Assembly: GCA_947172415.1 (NCBI GenBank)
Contig: OX359189.1
Coordinates: 7,392,501-7,456,500 of the forward strand
Direction: 5' to 3'
Source: Chondrosia reniformis
Lineage: Eukaryota; Porifera; Demospongiae; Chondrillida; Chondrillidae
Length of the DNA stretch: 64,000 bases
Shown: positions 11,601 through 38,003 of the stretch, piece after piece
Layout: each line of letters starts with the position of its first letter
Numbering within the stretch: the first letter of the stretch is position 1
Position numbers and translations under genes: made by a program
The notes under the pieces: generated by a model
What the model was told of the DNA's origin: nothing
Database searches by the model: none
The model's input: the letters and a program-made list of their open reading frames with translations, nothing else

Positions 11601-14600
11601 ATTAACCCCACCCCACCCATTTGAAGTCAAATTGCAAAGTTTATGATAGCAAACAAACATCTTAAACTAGTCTAACCTGTCAAAATTTAAACTATTTGCC
11701 CCCCCCCCTTCATAAAATTTCAAAAACAAAAATCCTACACATACATACAAAGCAGGTATCAAATACCTAACAACTCACAGAAAAAGTCCCACAATTAACA
11801 ATTCCATATGTACTGTAGGTACTTACCATAAATATTTTGTATGAACAGTAACCTGAGAAAATGTACCCCAAAAAGTTAAAGTATCTGCCTTTTAGAGTCT
11901 TTGAATAAGCAATTCTGTCCTACAAAAATGATATATATAACTACCACTCTACGTATGGGAGAAACGTATATCTAGGTACAGCGAGCATGTACATTTCAAT
12001 ACTGCAGTAATAGACATCGTAATAAATAAACCATATTAATAAATACAGCTTGGTTAGGTTTTTGAAAAGCTTCATACTAGGTTTACATCAAAATTTGACC
12101 ATATATGGGAGATCTAAAATGTCTACAGTACACAAATATGACCTAAATACAATCAGCAAATATTTTATTCCGATTCCTTCATTCCTTCATTCCATCAGAG
12201 AGGAATACCTACTTTAACAGAATAGAGATCGACCAACTCAATAAAGAGTTGCCTGCTCATCTCTTCAGATGCACTGATCTCCTGCTGTAGCAAATTGATG
12301 TCTGAAGGTAGTATTAAGGAAATGAAAACCATACCGGCCAACCACAAGTATATACACATGGGTGAATAAGGGCGTTCTATGTTTAAGCATCAGCAACGCT
12401 TCAAAAAAAACAGATATTAGGATGTCTCGACCCTCAGATCCTCTTCAGAGATGAACAAATTTCTGTGTTTTAGAAATGTTGATGATGTTCTAATATATAC
12501 CTCCCATATTTATTATGAATGCCATAAATACCCCTTACTATTTCTGTATACATAGCTTATAGATAGTTTTCAGTTGTTACAGAATTCTATTAAAATATAG
12601 TAGGTGCAACAACTTTAATCAAATTCATTGTGCTCTTTGCTTATTCTTTTAATGTGTCTTCTTAATGTACTAATGCAGAAAACACAAGTTGTATAAATAT
12701 AATGGAAAAGGGGAATTGTGGTTTACTCCTTATCACAAAGCGATTATTGATAAGAAGGATACTCTCCGACGACCCTGTTGTGACTCCACTAAACATGTTC
12801 CACAGTTTATTCATACTGCCACCACTCTTCATACTTGTACTCACACCATAAGACTGCTTCTGGGACAGACAGACCCTATACAAAATGGCACACATAGAAT
12901 CCCTCAAACAGATGCTTTGAGATCATGAGATACTGAGATTATTGAGCAACAGCAACATGGATTCTTTAGAAAGAACATTTCAACCCGAAGGTCTTCATCA
13001 CCTGTATGAATATCATGTCGTCATCATTCATATTGCTGATAAAGACCTTCGGGTTGAAACATTCTATATATCTAAAGAATTCATTGCTCAATAATCTCAG
13101 TATCTCATTTGTGACCACCACAAATACTCCCTATTATTTCAAATCATATAGACATGAGTTTTAGAAAGAATTTTTATAGTTAATACCTCTTTTTCTTTGA
13201 CAAGATCATGTCCATAGTCTGTATTAATCTTCTCTCCAGTGATTGGATGTCTGCCTCAGTTACATTCCTAAATTTAAAACCAGTGACAGAACAACGGTCC
13301 ACCCGTATCAGAACATGTTCCATATATGGATGCACATCAACTAATAAGTACAGCATACACTGACCTGATAAAGTACGACATGTACTCATATGGTGCATTA
13401 ACAGCACCGAACCCTGACAAAATGGCCATCAGTGTCACTCCTATGACACCAACCCGACTAATTAGCTGTTCAATAGAAAAAATACCTGCAAACAGTAAAT
13501 ATACACAGAAAATCACAATGCCATGCAGGCTTTCCTTAAGGGGGAAAAGGGGGGATTTGCCCTTCCTTGAAAATATTTGGTCTCCCTTGAAGAAAATCAA
13601 ATTACCAAACTAACAGTTGGACCAGGTTACCCCATTAAAGTTTTTCTATATTGAAGCTCCCCTTGTGATTATTTTCTAAATAACATCATACCATTAATCA
13701 ACATAACATTAAACAACTATTACCTACACCACTCTACCACTGTGATATTTTTGAACTTAAATCCACCTTAACCTTGGGCGGGTCAATTTGGTATTCCATG
13801 CTACATAGTACATATTATTATGACTTAAGCACTATTGACTATTAATATAAGGACTCATGTACAGTATATATTCCTGATAATACATTAGTAAGCTGGTGCA
13901 TGCTGGTTTGGAGCCAAGGATTCACAGAAGATCAAGATAAAGAAAAAGACAAAGACTCCCAGGATCACTGATGAAGGGTGGAATTCCCAGAAACGGCTGT
14001 CTGACCCAGTGGAGAAGAAGATGAAAGAAGGGAAAAGAAGGAAGAAAAGACTCCTGTATCTTCATCCAAAGCTCTCTTTAGGTTTAGTTCCCCTATAGGC
14101 TCTTTTTACAGAATAGGCATATAGCATGTAGGAAAATGGTATCTTAGATTTTTCATTCCTTACCATGCTCTTTGCTAAGAATTGGAAATGGATTTCCGAT
14201 CTTCCAAAAGAAATATACAAAAACGCACCAAATGATGAAAGTAGCCACATTCATCACCTTATTACTCAGGCCGCCTGTAAGAGTGGTAGAGCATGTGAAA
14301 GAGGTCAACACGGAACACTTGTTTGCTGGAAATTACATTATATCTGTAATAGTAATATTTATTAAAAGCAGCTTAAATATAACAGTTGTTGAGACCTTGA
14401 TATGCTAATTAAGAAGATTTTAGTAGCATGAATTGGATTAAAGAGCTCAATCATTGAAAAGTACATACATAAAAGGTAAAATTATAATAATACATCATCC
14501 GCCATTTGCTTACATATCTTGATCATGGACACAATCTGAAATGCTCCATATACTGGTAGTATTATAATTACCATGCAAAGGATGGCATATAAATTAAACT

Positions 14601-15108
14601 GCCAAAAGAAGTATCTTCCCCTAACAAAAGACAAAAATAGTAAAAAGTATATACGTATATACAGTGTACAAGTGTTCTTGTTTAAGAGTAGTGAGAAGTT
14701 GACATACGCTTGATCCATGATTCCAATTATTTCAAATATTATGAGCTCAAACATTGTACAGGACAATGCAAAGGTAATGGAAAACAGTAACTGCGTCATT
14801 ACATTATGAACCTACAAACAAGGAAATATACAAGCAAATTTGCAGCACTTAACTAATTTAAGGAGTTCAAAAGACAATTACGACATACTTCGTAATCCTT
14901 AAATAGCCTTCTCATATAGAACACCCAGCCAAATCCAAAGAAACCGGCCTGCGTGAAATACGTGCAGAAATACACTATATATAGACTATATATGCACTTG
15001 CAGCAAGTAATGTTAGATTGACCATAACCCGCATGCTTGTAACCCTACCTGTGTTGTAAGCATCAGCAAAGCGTCCAGGACAAACGAAACTATCGACCAG
15101 TCATCCAT
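8690..15108 (-). CDS. GPR89: Golgi pH regulator (GPHR / GPR89 family), 18 exons, intact
   Basis: GPHR is a multi-pass membrane protein proposed to act as a Golgi anion channel that supports acidification. Exons on the minus strand: 15049-15108, 14889-14948, 14708-14811, 14514-14620, 14164-14274, 13365-13485, 13187-13267, 12763-12875, 12213-12301, 11827-11919, 11387-11426, 10850-10879, 10625-10650, 10455-10544, 10202-10267, 10059-10117, 9382-9457 and 8690-8785. They join in phase to 473 residues; the human protein is about 455. Diagnostic segments are [102 protein letters not shown] and [10 protein letters not shown]. The start codon in MDDWSIVSF matches the family N-terminus. Several exons are tiny (26, 30 and 40 nt). 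Introns hold MITEs and one interspersed repeat. A truncated duplicate lies at 1-1680. Confidence 0.95.
8872..9085. repeat. Minisatellite, about 18-bp unit (TTAACGGCCACCTCCC-like)
   Basis: About a dozen diverged repeats of a CCTCCCTTAACAGCCA-like unit lie in the last intron of GPHR. Similar CCACCTCTCTAATAAGG words recur nearby at about 9230-9260. Confidence 0.8.
9659..9900. mobile_element. Probable MITE with TACTGTATGGCCGG-like termini
   Basis: The left end ATACTGTATGGCCGGAAATT and the inverted right end (CAAAATTCCCGGATATACG then TACTGT) face each other. Inside, a 25 bp word (GGCAGATTGATCAAATTATG plus flanks) is tandemly duplicated at about 9700-9750. The right half is also present at the left edge of the window (1-80), so the element predates the GPHR duplication. 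Confidence 0.55.
12926..13111. mobile_element. MITE/hairpin element in GPHR intron
   Basis: Inverted arms: GAGATACTGAGATTATTGAG on the left, and GAATTCATTGCTCAATAATC followed by TCAGTATCTC on the right. An inner inverted pair is built on TTTCAACCCGAAGGTCTT. Length is about 185 bp with no coding capacity. Confidence 0.75.
13918..14150 (+). repeat. Interspersed repeat family R, fullest copy
   Basis: Characteristic words in order are GACTCCCAGGATCACT, GGAATTCCCAGAAACGGCTG, AGTGGAGAAGAAGATG, GACTCCTGTATC, TCATCCAAAGCTCTC, AGGTTTAGTTCCCCTATAGG and GCATATAGCATGTAGG. Other copies or pieces are at 40113-40270, 53764-53880, 54497-54600, 58495-58570 (inverted), 60285-60415 (inverted) and 63045-63170. 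I see no tRNA-like head and no clear inverted ends, so its class (SINE or MITE) is undecided. Confidence 0.75.
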
Positions 15109-15221
15109 TTTTAAGTAGCTTTAACAATAGTAATTATTACACGAATGACCATCGTAATTAGTCAATGTTTTTGTGTACAAAATCAGTTTCAGTACTAGGC
15201 GTATGGTAATTGGAAAACAAA
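15109..15221. promoter_or_regulatory. Divergent intergenic region shared by GPHR and RPB8
   Basis: Only 113 bp separate the start codons of GPHR (minus) and RPB8 (plus). A shared bidirectional promoter is inferred from spacing. No TATA box is obvious. Confidence 0.5.
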
Positions 15222-16027
15222 ATGGCGGGTATTCTCGTAGAGGATATATTCGATGTCAAGGACATTGATCCAACGGGAAAGAAGTTTGAAAGAGGTTAGT
15301 TCGAATAATGTGGCATACGTATCATTCTCTAATGCATCCAGAAAGTTCTAGAACGCAAAATGCCTTCTACTAGTAAAAGTACTAAAGGAGCTACTATCGA
15401 TCCAATCTGATTTAGACTTTTGTTGATATTCTCTATTTCTTAGTATCTAGGATTCATTGCGAAAGCGAGTCTTTCAAAATGGGACTCATTTTGGATATAA
15501 ATATTCAACTGTATCCAATGAAGATTGCAGAGAAATTTCGTCTTGTATTATCAACTTCACTGAGAGAAGATGGTGTTGTTGATGACGGGGATTACCTCAC
15601 AATGGAGGACGGACCATCACTAGCAGATTCCTTCGAGTATGTGATGCACGGAAAGGTGTACAGGATAGACTCAGAAGATAGAAGTGGTGAAAGTGGGCAG
15701 TTGTAAGTTGTGCAGTCTTTTTTTTTATCTTTGTTTGTTATTGTTTTGTTTGCAACTTTTTCATGAGTTTTCTAAACAGCAGTTTTACCAAGTAAAGTTA
15801 TGATCACTTTTGCTTACATTGAGCCTTGTGTCATGATCTGCTCTGCAATACATGTCTGTTATGTAGAGATGTTGGATTTGCTTTCTGTCTTGTCTTCATT
15901 ACTTCATAGATCTGTGTATGTGTCTTACGGAGGGCTATTAATGCGTATACAAGGAGATGAGAACACACTAAGTGGATTTATACCTGACACTAATGTATAC
16001 CTACTTATGAAAAAACTTGCATTTTAA
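15222..16027 (+). CDS. POLR2H: RNA polymerases I, II and III subunit RPB8 (RPABC3)
   Basis: This small OB-fold subunit is shared by all three nuclear RNA polymerases. Exons 15222-15294, 15444-15702 and 15910-16027 give 149 residues, against 150 in human. Family-specific stretches are [16 protein letters not shown] at the start, [46 protein letters not shown] and the C-terminal [10 protein letters not shown]. Splice phases are consistent throughout. An AATAAA poly(A) signal is at 16113-16118. It is head-to-head with GPHR. Confidence 0.97.
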
Positions 16028-16819
16028 AATGTTAAATTTGTATGAAAATGTTTCATCTAAAAGCATTTATTTAATGAGATTCAAAGCTTTGGTAATTCAT
16101 TAAAGTGGTAAAAATAAATAATATATACAATAAAGGTAAGTTATATTAAACTTCATAATTTAATTTGTGAATTCATTCATTCATTTGAAGTTAGGTCTGT
16201 AATTGTTTAGCAGTACCAAAATGGTATTAGCTGCGGAAGTTGCAATGTTGCATTATTGTAGCAGTAATCTCCTGAAACATGGCATCTGTAAATAGATATT
16301 TTATAGATATACTGGTATACTTTGAAATAATAATGTTCATATAATGTTAATTAGAAGAACATGCAATAGTATGTACATGCATATGCAATAAACACACTTC
16401 TGTCTACATAGGCACGTATATATACATAGTAGGTAGCTATAAACCTTTGTTGCTCCAATTTCTAAGAACTTGAGAGTGCCTTTTGTTTATTTCTTGGCGA
16501 CCCTTTAGAGGAAATGTACATGAGATTTTGAACAGTTTATTTTTATATTTTCTGAGCATTGAGAACATTTAAAGTAAAGTTTTTGGTTTAATCCTCTGTT
16601 GGACATTTCAACGTCTTCAGCAACTGCTGAGTGTAAATCTCTTGCCATTTAAGACAATTCTTCACACCATTCCTGTTTCTGTCCTGTTAAACCAAAAACT
16701 GCATCTTCAGATGTTCAAAAAATGAACTTTTCAAAGATACATAGTTCAACGCAGTTAGAAGAAATCCTTATCATATCATTGTACATACATAGGCATCTAC
16801 AGTTGCTGCAGCTTAATAT
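16028..16819. other. Intergenic, between convergent RPB8 and coiled-coil gene
   Basis: I see no gene here. A small inverted repeat built on AGTTTTTGGTTTAA pairs 16575-16592 with 16686-16700, flanking about 95 bp. The rest is AT-rich 3' flank. Confidence 0.5.
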
Positions 16820-19245
16820 CTACACATGTACATACATATAACACAAATGCTCATAATGCTGTATAGTACTCACTCTTGTTTTATGAGCATTGGAAGAGAG
16901 GATTTGATAGTTTTCAGTTGTCACTTGAGGAACAGATTCTTTGCCCGTACTGTAGAAGGAGTCATCCAGTGCATTCATTGGGCTGGCGAGACATCCAGGA
17001 GAGAGAGTTCCATTCCTGACACTTCTCATACAGGAAGTGATTCTACCAGCAGAGGGTGACATTAGGTGGACTAAAGGAGAGAAGTGATTGGATGGTTGGG
17101 CCATGGCTGCACATGTTCTAGTACGTTTCTTCTTTTGGCTAGAGACTTGAGCAATCTTTCGCTTTGTCTTTTTCTCCCTCTTCTGTACCAGAGCTACTTT
17201 GGAGTGACAGAGAGGTTGGTTTACATGGGCGGGTAAGTTGGATTTCCCATTTGATAGAGAATTAGAGAGAGATTGTGTATATTTTGGGGTGGCTGGTCTG
17301 GATGGAAAAAATGGTGAATTTTCATTCAGAAACCCACTATCTTTAATTGGACTCTCAATTTCCTTGCCATTGGAAGAGAGAGAAGGCTTAAATAGTATAT
17401 CACATTGATTTTTTGAGACAGTGGGTGTCTCTCCATTGGTTGAAGTATCAGTTGCTAAGGGTGTCATCAAATCTTGCCTGGAGCTACAAGTATAAGATTG
17501 TTCAAGGGCCTTGAGTTTTTGTGAAATAAAGCTTTCCAGACTGCTTTGAAAATCGTCCATTTTTCTTTGAATATCATCCTTTACACCACCTATTGCATGC
17601 TCCAGATGACCCAATCTATCAGTATTCTACAAATGGTATTGTAGGAATAATGTGGTAATAATAGTAATTAAGCATGTAAATGTATGCACAGTATAAGTGT
17701 ATATATGTTTGGTCATTGTAAGACTTTCGTTTGTGCTGTATTGTCAGGTTCTGATTTTGTGGGCATAATCAATAAAAATCACAGTAAATCCAACTATTGT
17801 GAGAGCTTATCCAAATATGTTTAACATGTGTCACTTAAGAATACAAATACTAATAATATATCCAAAGTATATTGTATTTGCACAAATCCTACATTTTGTC
17901 AACACTGTATTATAGTATTGTACAATAGAATATTCATGTTGCATACCTTTGATGATTCCTCCTTTAAGCCTTGAAGCATTTGAAATGTCTTCTTTTGTAC
18001 ATGAAGTATTTCAGTAAGTAATGAACTTTGATCTTGAAATCCATCACTTACTAGATACATGATAAAAAGAGTTGTTATATTATAGCCATATGTACAACCA
18101 TACGTACAACCATATAACCATATGTCCAACAGTATATGTACAACAGTATATGTACAACCTCTCTCACAAGGATACACACTGAGAAGATTATATATTCTCT
18201 CAGTACCTACTCAATACAGCCGCAAATTGCTTAGTTACCTTTAAAAGGTAGAAGGTTGTTTAGTATTCAAATGTTACAGCTCTATGAGGACCGGATAGCA
18301 TCTCACATCCCATAGAGGATCTTAGGTTAATGGTAGACAAACTCACATTTTGTCGTTAATGATGCACTTCCTAAATCACTTTGTAACTTCAATTCATCTA
18401 GAGTTTTCTTGATGTTTGCAGTAGAATCCTTTATCTACATATAAATATATTAAAAGGAATTGCAGACATGAGAAATTCAAATGTATAGCCTAGCAGCGTT
18501 TTAGAAAATTATTCATTTATCATCTTAAATATGGAGTACAATTATAACTATTGGTTCATATGCAATAGTGTAGTTCCTATATACCTCTGCTCTGCAGTTA
18601 TTTGAAGCATCCAGGATATTGCTTAATACTTCCCTATAATCATTATACATAGATACAGGTTAGAATAAGGACTGGCATATATTATGTACATTTGTCATAT
18701 ACAATTAGTCTACATACATCTATAGATATTGCGTATATGGTCTACATACGAATAAAGGGGAGTTAATTGCACTGAACCGTTGCTTATCATGATCTATATA
18801 TAAGTGCTGGTTGAAGGTAAAAATTGAATTTATAGGAGACTTCTGTCCATATTACCTGTTTTTATCCAACTCTAAAGTCTTCTTCCAAGTTTCATAGTCA
18901 CTTTGGGAACTTTCGCTGGCCGAATGACGTGGCTGAACCGCATTTTGACCGGAGACCTTGCTAGCGAGTGTGGAAGATGCGTTAGGACCCGACAGGTAAC
19001 GCATGTAGAACTTTTCGCTGTTCGTTCGCTGAGACAGTTTTGAATTGAAAGTTAACAGTGAGCACAGGTTCATTATTTTGACTAAATGTTGGACTTACTG
19101 TGCGTTTTCTGTCTTCCCACGACAGTTGCGAGTATTGGGACTGCGAGCTACTGCTACAAGGAGGCTCGGAGAACAAGTCTAGAGAGTTTGAAATTTGAGA
19201 CTGAGAACTTTGGGAAGAATAGATACCATGGTTAAAATCCATCAT
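16820..19245 (-). CDS. SQ-rich coiled-coil protein, unidentified
   Basis: Exons 19099-19245, 18856-19028, 18585-18633, 18347-18434, 17947-18050 and 16820-17626 join in phase to 455 residues from the first ATG of a tandem pair at 19245. The N-terminus is short, Ser/Gln-rich and has several SQ dipeptides (SSQSSQSQISNSLDLF, SQYSQLSW). Residues of about 105-240 are predicted coiled coil, split over small exons (VLSNILDASNNC, IKKTLDELKLQ, ILHVQKKTFQMLQGLKEE, GGVKDDIQRKMDDFQSSLES). A basic Ser/Pro-rich tail with KKTKRK and QKKKRTR clusters resembles nuclear localisation signals. This plan of SQ cluster, coiled coil and basic tail recalls DNA-break or meiotic axis factors such as IHO1/CCDC36, but I see no alignable motif, so that is only a suggestion. 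It is expressed away from RPB8 and lies 160 bp downstream of the MATE stop codon in the same orientation. Confidence 0.6.
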
Positions 19246-19405
19246 GACGTCCAAACTAGTCTACTGGACCGTGGTAGCTAGGCCGTCCTGGTAGCAATTC
19301 GTTATGCGGGAACGTACCGCCATAATGAATCACGTGATAGATCCCAAGTGAAATGTATTTGAATTAATAATTGAAAACCAAGAAATTGAAATTAATCCGT
19401 ATGTT

Positions 19406-21617
19406 CTAAACATTGCATTGCCCATCAGTTTCGTTAAAGATGCTCGCTGTACCATTTGTAGTAGAGTTGAGAATGGAACTGACACAAGTCCCAGTAGATG
19501 GGTATGTATAGGAAACACTAACGATCCACATTATGGTCAAGTATACTGCCATTCCTAAAAATACTATGCCTCTAAGAAGTGCTGTTCTTACAGAGAGCTT
19601 TTGATTTTGCTGAATGAATGCAACACTTGTCTCCTGATTGGGGTCCATGTCACCATTGAATTCTTCTCCATTTGATAAATTTTCAAGACTATTAGATTCA
19701 CTTTGTTGGGATATACCTCCACCTTCCAATTCATTTTTTGAAGAAATTGTGGATTCATTTATTGAAACACTTGCAGATTCATTTATTGAAGAACTTGGAG
19801 ATTCATTTATTGAAGAATTTGCTTTTGTGGTTTCATTTAAAAGGCTAGTTGAACTAGTATCTAGATCTGCTAAATTGACTTCGTTATTACTGGTTAAAGA
19901 TACCAGCGGTGTAGGCAATACTTGAGCTCGTTTTTGTGCTTCAAATGCAACCTTCCTCCAGTCAAGGCAAAGAACGTAAATTAAATATAATCCAGTTTCT
20001 ACAATGTTAGCAGCAAATAAACCAATCCAATAACCCAAAGCTCCTAAATTCTTCACGAAAACTAGAATCAGTGCAGTGGGTACACCTACCAATGCATAAC
20101 TGAAGAGACAGGCAATTGAGCCATAGAACTGTTTTCCCATTCCAATTACTACAAACTGTAAATACAATGATAGGTGCTCGAAAATGATACACAGAGCGGC
20201 AATGTATAGTTGAATATTAAGCCCTTTCAATATACATTGATCACTGCTAAACAGTAAAGGTATGTAATCTTTCAAAGAAATTAGCAGAGTAGCAAACAAG
20301 AGCACCCATATTGCAGTGATCAGGAGTCCTACACTGAAACTAGTCTTTGCTCTTTTATGATTTCCTATATAAGTAAAGAACATACAATTATTATACTTGA
20401 AAGATAAGATAAATTACCCCCTATCATTTCATCAATTATTATACTTGTATGTAGCTTATGACTTTATAACATATACACCCTATTATGTCCAAACCATGCA
20501 TATCAAGTCTTGCTCATACACTGCATAAACATGTGAATCAAAATCACCAGAAGATATTACACCTGATCAACCAAGTGACCAAAGTCTGATCTTGCAGGTT
20601 GGGAAACCATGGCAACCATGCATCTTTGGCCACTTGGTTGGTCAGGTGTAATATCTCATGCAGAAATCCATTGCATGTTGGTATATTGTATACTATAGGT
20701 ATAAACTTACCTGCCCCTAGTTCGTTTCCTATTCGAATTGCAGCCGCTGGTCCAAGGCCATCGATTACACTGAAAACAATATCTGTTATATTTACCAGTA
20801 TAACATAGATTCCTTGCTCCACTGTGTTAACCAGTCCCAATACAAAAGTTCCACATTCAAAAGCTGCCCCTCCAGCCATCAACATGAACAGGCCAGGAGC
20901 ACCCAACTTGATAAAATGCCCCCAGTCCTTTAACATTTCACCATCACAGGGAGAATTAGTCTTCTTGTAAATCTTACTTAAGTATATTATTAGAACTAGA
21001 GTCAGTAGGTATAGATTAGCTGAAATTGTTGCAGCAATAGCTGCCCCTTGTATACCAAGCTGAGCTACAAAAATTAGCACATAATGAGCTAGTATGTTTA
21101 CTATATTGGCTATTATTCCAGCTAAGATTATTGGCCACATTTTATCTTGAGCTTGCAAGTACATTCGCAGGAGTGTATAGACAAACAAGGCTGGAAGAGC
21201 TAGCGAGAATATGCTCATGTACTGTGTAGCATACTTGACTACACAGGGCGGCTGGTGAAGGAGGTTGAGAATAGACTCCGCATTGAACCACAACCCATAG
21301 ACAATCATGGCAGAATGACCTAAGATCAAGATACCTTTCTGTAGGTCTCTACCGATTTTGGTGTAATTCTGAGCCCCCCATGCCTGAGCGGCGAGTGTCT
21401 CCAGAGCCGCGCTGAGTCCATAGACGGTAGTCCACACCAGTTGAAAGGCACTAACACTCAGTCCCACTGCACCTAGAATAGATTCGTCTGCCATGTGCCC
21501 ACTAAATATTAAAGAAACGTTTGGTATTGCGTCCATAAGTAATGACGTTACAATAGCCTGCCAGGCTAGCATTAATATAGCCTTTACTTCTTGCAATATC
21601 ACTTTAAATCCTTTCAT
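19406..21617 (-). CDS. MATE-family multidrug/toxin extrusion transporter (SLC47-like)
   Basis: This is an integral membrane antiporter of the MATE fold, expected to export organic cations in exchange for protons or sodium. Exons 20711-21617 and 19406-20364 join in phase to 621 residues. About twelve hydrophobic helices form two repeats. The inter-repeat signature IRIGNELGAG sits across the splice site, and the first lobe has AAQAWGAQN, close to the family's AxQAxGA motif. After the core comes a long Ser/Asn-rich linker with four or five imperfect copies of SSINES, then one extra C-terminal helix, as in animal MATE1-type proteins. The first true ATG is at 21617; an in-frame TTG lies six bases upstream. 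Related fragments lie at 1681-2249 and 21925-22175. The intron contains a hairpin repeat. Confidence 0.9.
20553..20655. repeat. Hairpin repeat in MATE intron
   Basis: The left arm GATATTACACCTGATCAACC plus AAGTGACCAAAG is inverted at the right end (CTTTGGCCACTTGGTTGGTC, then AGGTGTAATATC). A related single arm is seen at 31920-31985 and another at 36481-36535. Confidence 0.75.
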
Positions 21618-21924
21618 TGCCAATTCTTACATCGAACTCCCTTGTAGAAAAGTCTATGGGAATTTCACTTCCTACAAACAGCTGCATGCTAATCGTTCAT
21701 ACCCACAATAATGAGGAAAGACGCATGTTACGATGCATCAATAGCAAAAATTATCAAAAGTATATTATACAATTTCCTATATGCGCATGGCACATGCATG
21801 CAGGCTGCATATATAGTCTATGTGCCCGATAACTGCATGCCGTGCTTTGGAAGACGATACCGTCTGATCAGATTGTCAGCCTCCGATGAGCGAGACATCT
21901 GTTTCTGGCAATTTCATCACCTAT

Positions 21925-22175
21925 GATCAAGATACCTTGTGTTGGTGTAATTCTGAGCGCCTACGTCTGAGCGGCGAGTTTAGTCCATAAAGGATAGTCC
22001 AGCCCAATTGGAAGGCACCAACGGCCGATCTTAAATAGATTCATCTCCCATGCATGTGTCCACTGAACAAAATGGCAACTGTTGCATCCATGAGAAGTGA
22101 TGCTAGAATTGCTTGCCATGCTAGTAGAATGGCTTTAATTCCTTTCGCTCTTGTTTTGATGAGTCCAATCATTTA
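21925..22175 (-). pseudogene. Remnant of the 5' exon of a MATE gene
   Basis: The minus strand retains homology to 21320-21600 of the adjacent MATE gene: matches to the stretches around GATCAAGATACC, GGTGTAATTCTGAG, GAGCGGCGAGT and the GTCCATAA/GTCCA words. It has deletions and frame breaks. It lies immediately upstream of the intact gene in the same orientation, which suggests a decayed tandem duplicate. Confidence 0.65.
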
Positions 22176-22307
22176 TATTTAAAAAATTGGAACAACCAGG
22201 TCCTCCAATGAGAGTTACTGGTTCCGACCTTCGCGGTGGTCAGTAGCAACCACGAGTGAGTAAAAGGAAATCAAAGCAGTTACAGGAAGACGACGGAATT
22301 AAGAAAT

Positions 22308-23710
22308 ATGGATGTAACGCCACTTAAGCGTTGTGCTTATGTGTTTCAATTTTGCTTGTTTACCTTGCTATTCCAAAGCAATTTTATATACGGGCTACAA
22401 TCGTGCTCGGATAGCGATTTTTCATCCGAATCATTGACCAGCTGCAATAACCGCCTCAAAAGAAGTAGTTCAAGCGAATCACACACTACAGAAACACATA
22501 ATTCTGATGATTGCACCAAAGCTTTACAAAGGCTAGCCCCGTCTTGTGTCGCTACGCTGCAAGAAATTCCTCAATTTGTCAACAGTCAAAACGACACTGC
22601 TATTGTAGAAATTATGGGTTCATTATGTAGTAAGACCAACTGTCAACAAGATACAGCAAATGCCATGAAAAATTGCTTAAATGCGACTTATGAACAAGAG
22701 GTAGGTATATATAGACTGCAGTCATTTTTACATGGGTAAATTCACAATTCTTTTGAACAAATGGGGTGCATATATGTATATATGTGTTACAAATTTTTGA
22801 ATTGCACTTTTAGGGTAATAATGAGTTGTATGCCTTATTAGAAGACATTCAGCTCTACTTGAATGTAGCATGTATGAAAAATGCAAATGGAGAGTACTGC
22901 ATACAAAGCCTATATAATACACAGGTATGCGTAGCCAACTGTGTGTTTGACCTTAATTGTCATATGCATGCAATTATTGAAGCTTATATATTCATTGCAA
23001 ATTCTATGGTTTTTTGTGTGTAGTTAAATGCAGTATCTTGTGCAATAAGTGCTGAGACTTGTCCTTCTGGATGCAAGGAGGTACATATGATAATATCCTA
23101 TTAACATTATAGTCACTAAAGAGGCCTTCATTTGAGAGCTTCATTCTATCTCACTATTATATCAATTGATTTACGACTTTTCCACTGGATGTGTAAATGT
23201 TATATACCATATATTTATAATTTCTTTTTTGAACATTAGAATGTCACTGCTGTTAGTAATAGCACAGGGTGCTGTTTCAACACTTATTATAATTCAGTGA
23301 TAACCAATGAGTAAGCGCATGCAAGCCTTATACAGTACTATGAATATCCTATTTATCTTATTGATATATATTTACAAATAGGAATAGCAGAAACTCCTAT
23401 TTAAGTGTGTGGACCACTTGTAATGTAACTAACCCAGGAATTTGCAAGGTATAAAAAGTGGTACTGTACATTGGTGTGTAGGACATTAGCTACTGAGTAC
23501 GTTGTATGTAGCTAGTATAATAGATTACAAGTTGTTAGGTATATAATAGAATTTAAGTATGCAGCTACAATTTTTATTATTTATATACTCAGGAATTCTC
23601 GTATTTTATCAATGTTACAGGTACCACCAGTGTCTGGAGCTACCACACAAGTCATGAATATACTTATGATTCTAGGGTCTGCCATTTTAACTATGGTTCC
23701 ACTTGTGTAA
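22308..23710 (+). CDS. Secreted Cys-rich protein with probable GPI anchor, unidentified
   Basis: Exons 22308-22700, 22814-22924, 23024-23080, 23240-23310, 23382-23448 and 23621-23710 join in phase to 262 residues. An N-terminal hydrophobic stretch (about residues 12-31, FQFCLFTLLFQSNFIYG) serves as signal peptide. The body has about 18 cysteines and many N-glycosylation sequons (NDT, NAT, NVT, NST). The C-terminus is a short spacer followed by a hydrophobic run (MNILMILGSAILTMVPLV) that ends the protein with no cytoplasmic tail, which is the pattern of a GPI-attachment signal. The family is not recognised. The stop is only 47 bp before the CMTR1 start codon, on the same strand. Confidence 0.7.
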
Positions 23711-23757
23711 TCTAATGGCAGAGTTTATCATTATAATCAAAATGTCCGCTAATAAAA

Positions 23758-37818
<14,061 letters not shown>

Positions 37819-38003
37819 AGATTTTGATGTCCTATTAAATTTTATCTTTGCCTACTTTTAAGTAAAGAAACATTTTATGGTTATTTGTGAACTAAAATAT
37901 TCTTTTTTTTATTTTTGGCTTCTGTAATGTAAAGTGAAGACTTATTGTTTGTGTTCCATGTATAATATGTACTATATAGTATGTACATGTGGATATCACT
38001 GGG

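Noticed and set aside
13337..13600. Frame 13337-13600 starting [10 protein letters not shown] as a separate protein
   Set aside because: It contains GPHR exon 6; the residues before [10 protein letters not shown] are intron translation upstream of the acceptor at 13486.
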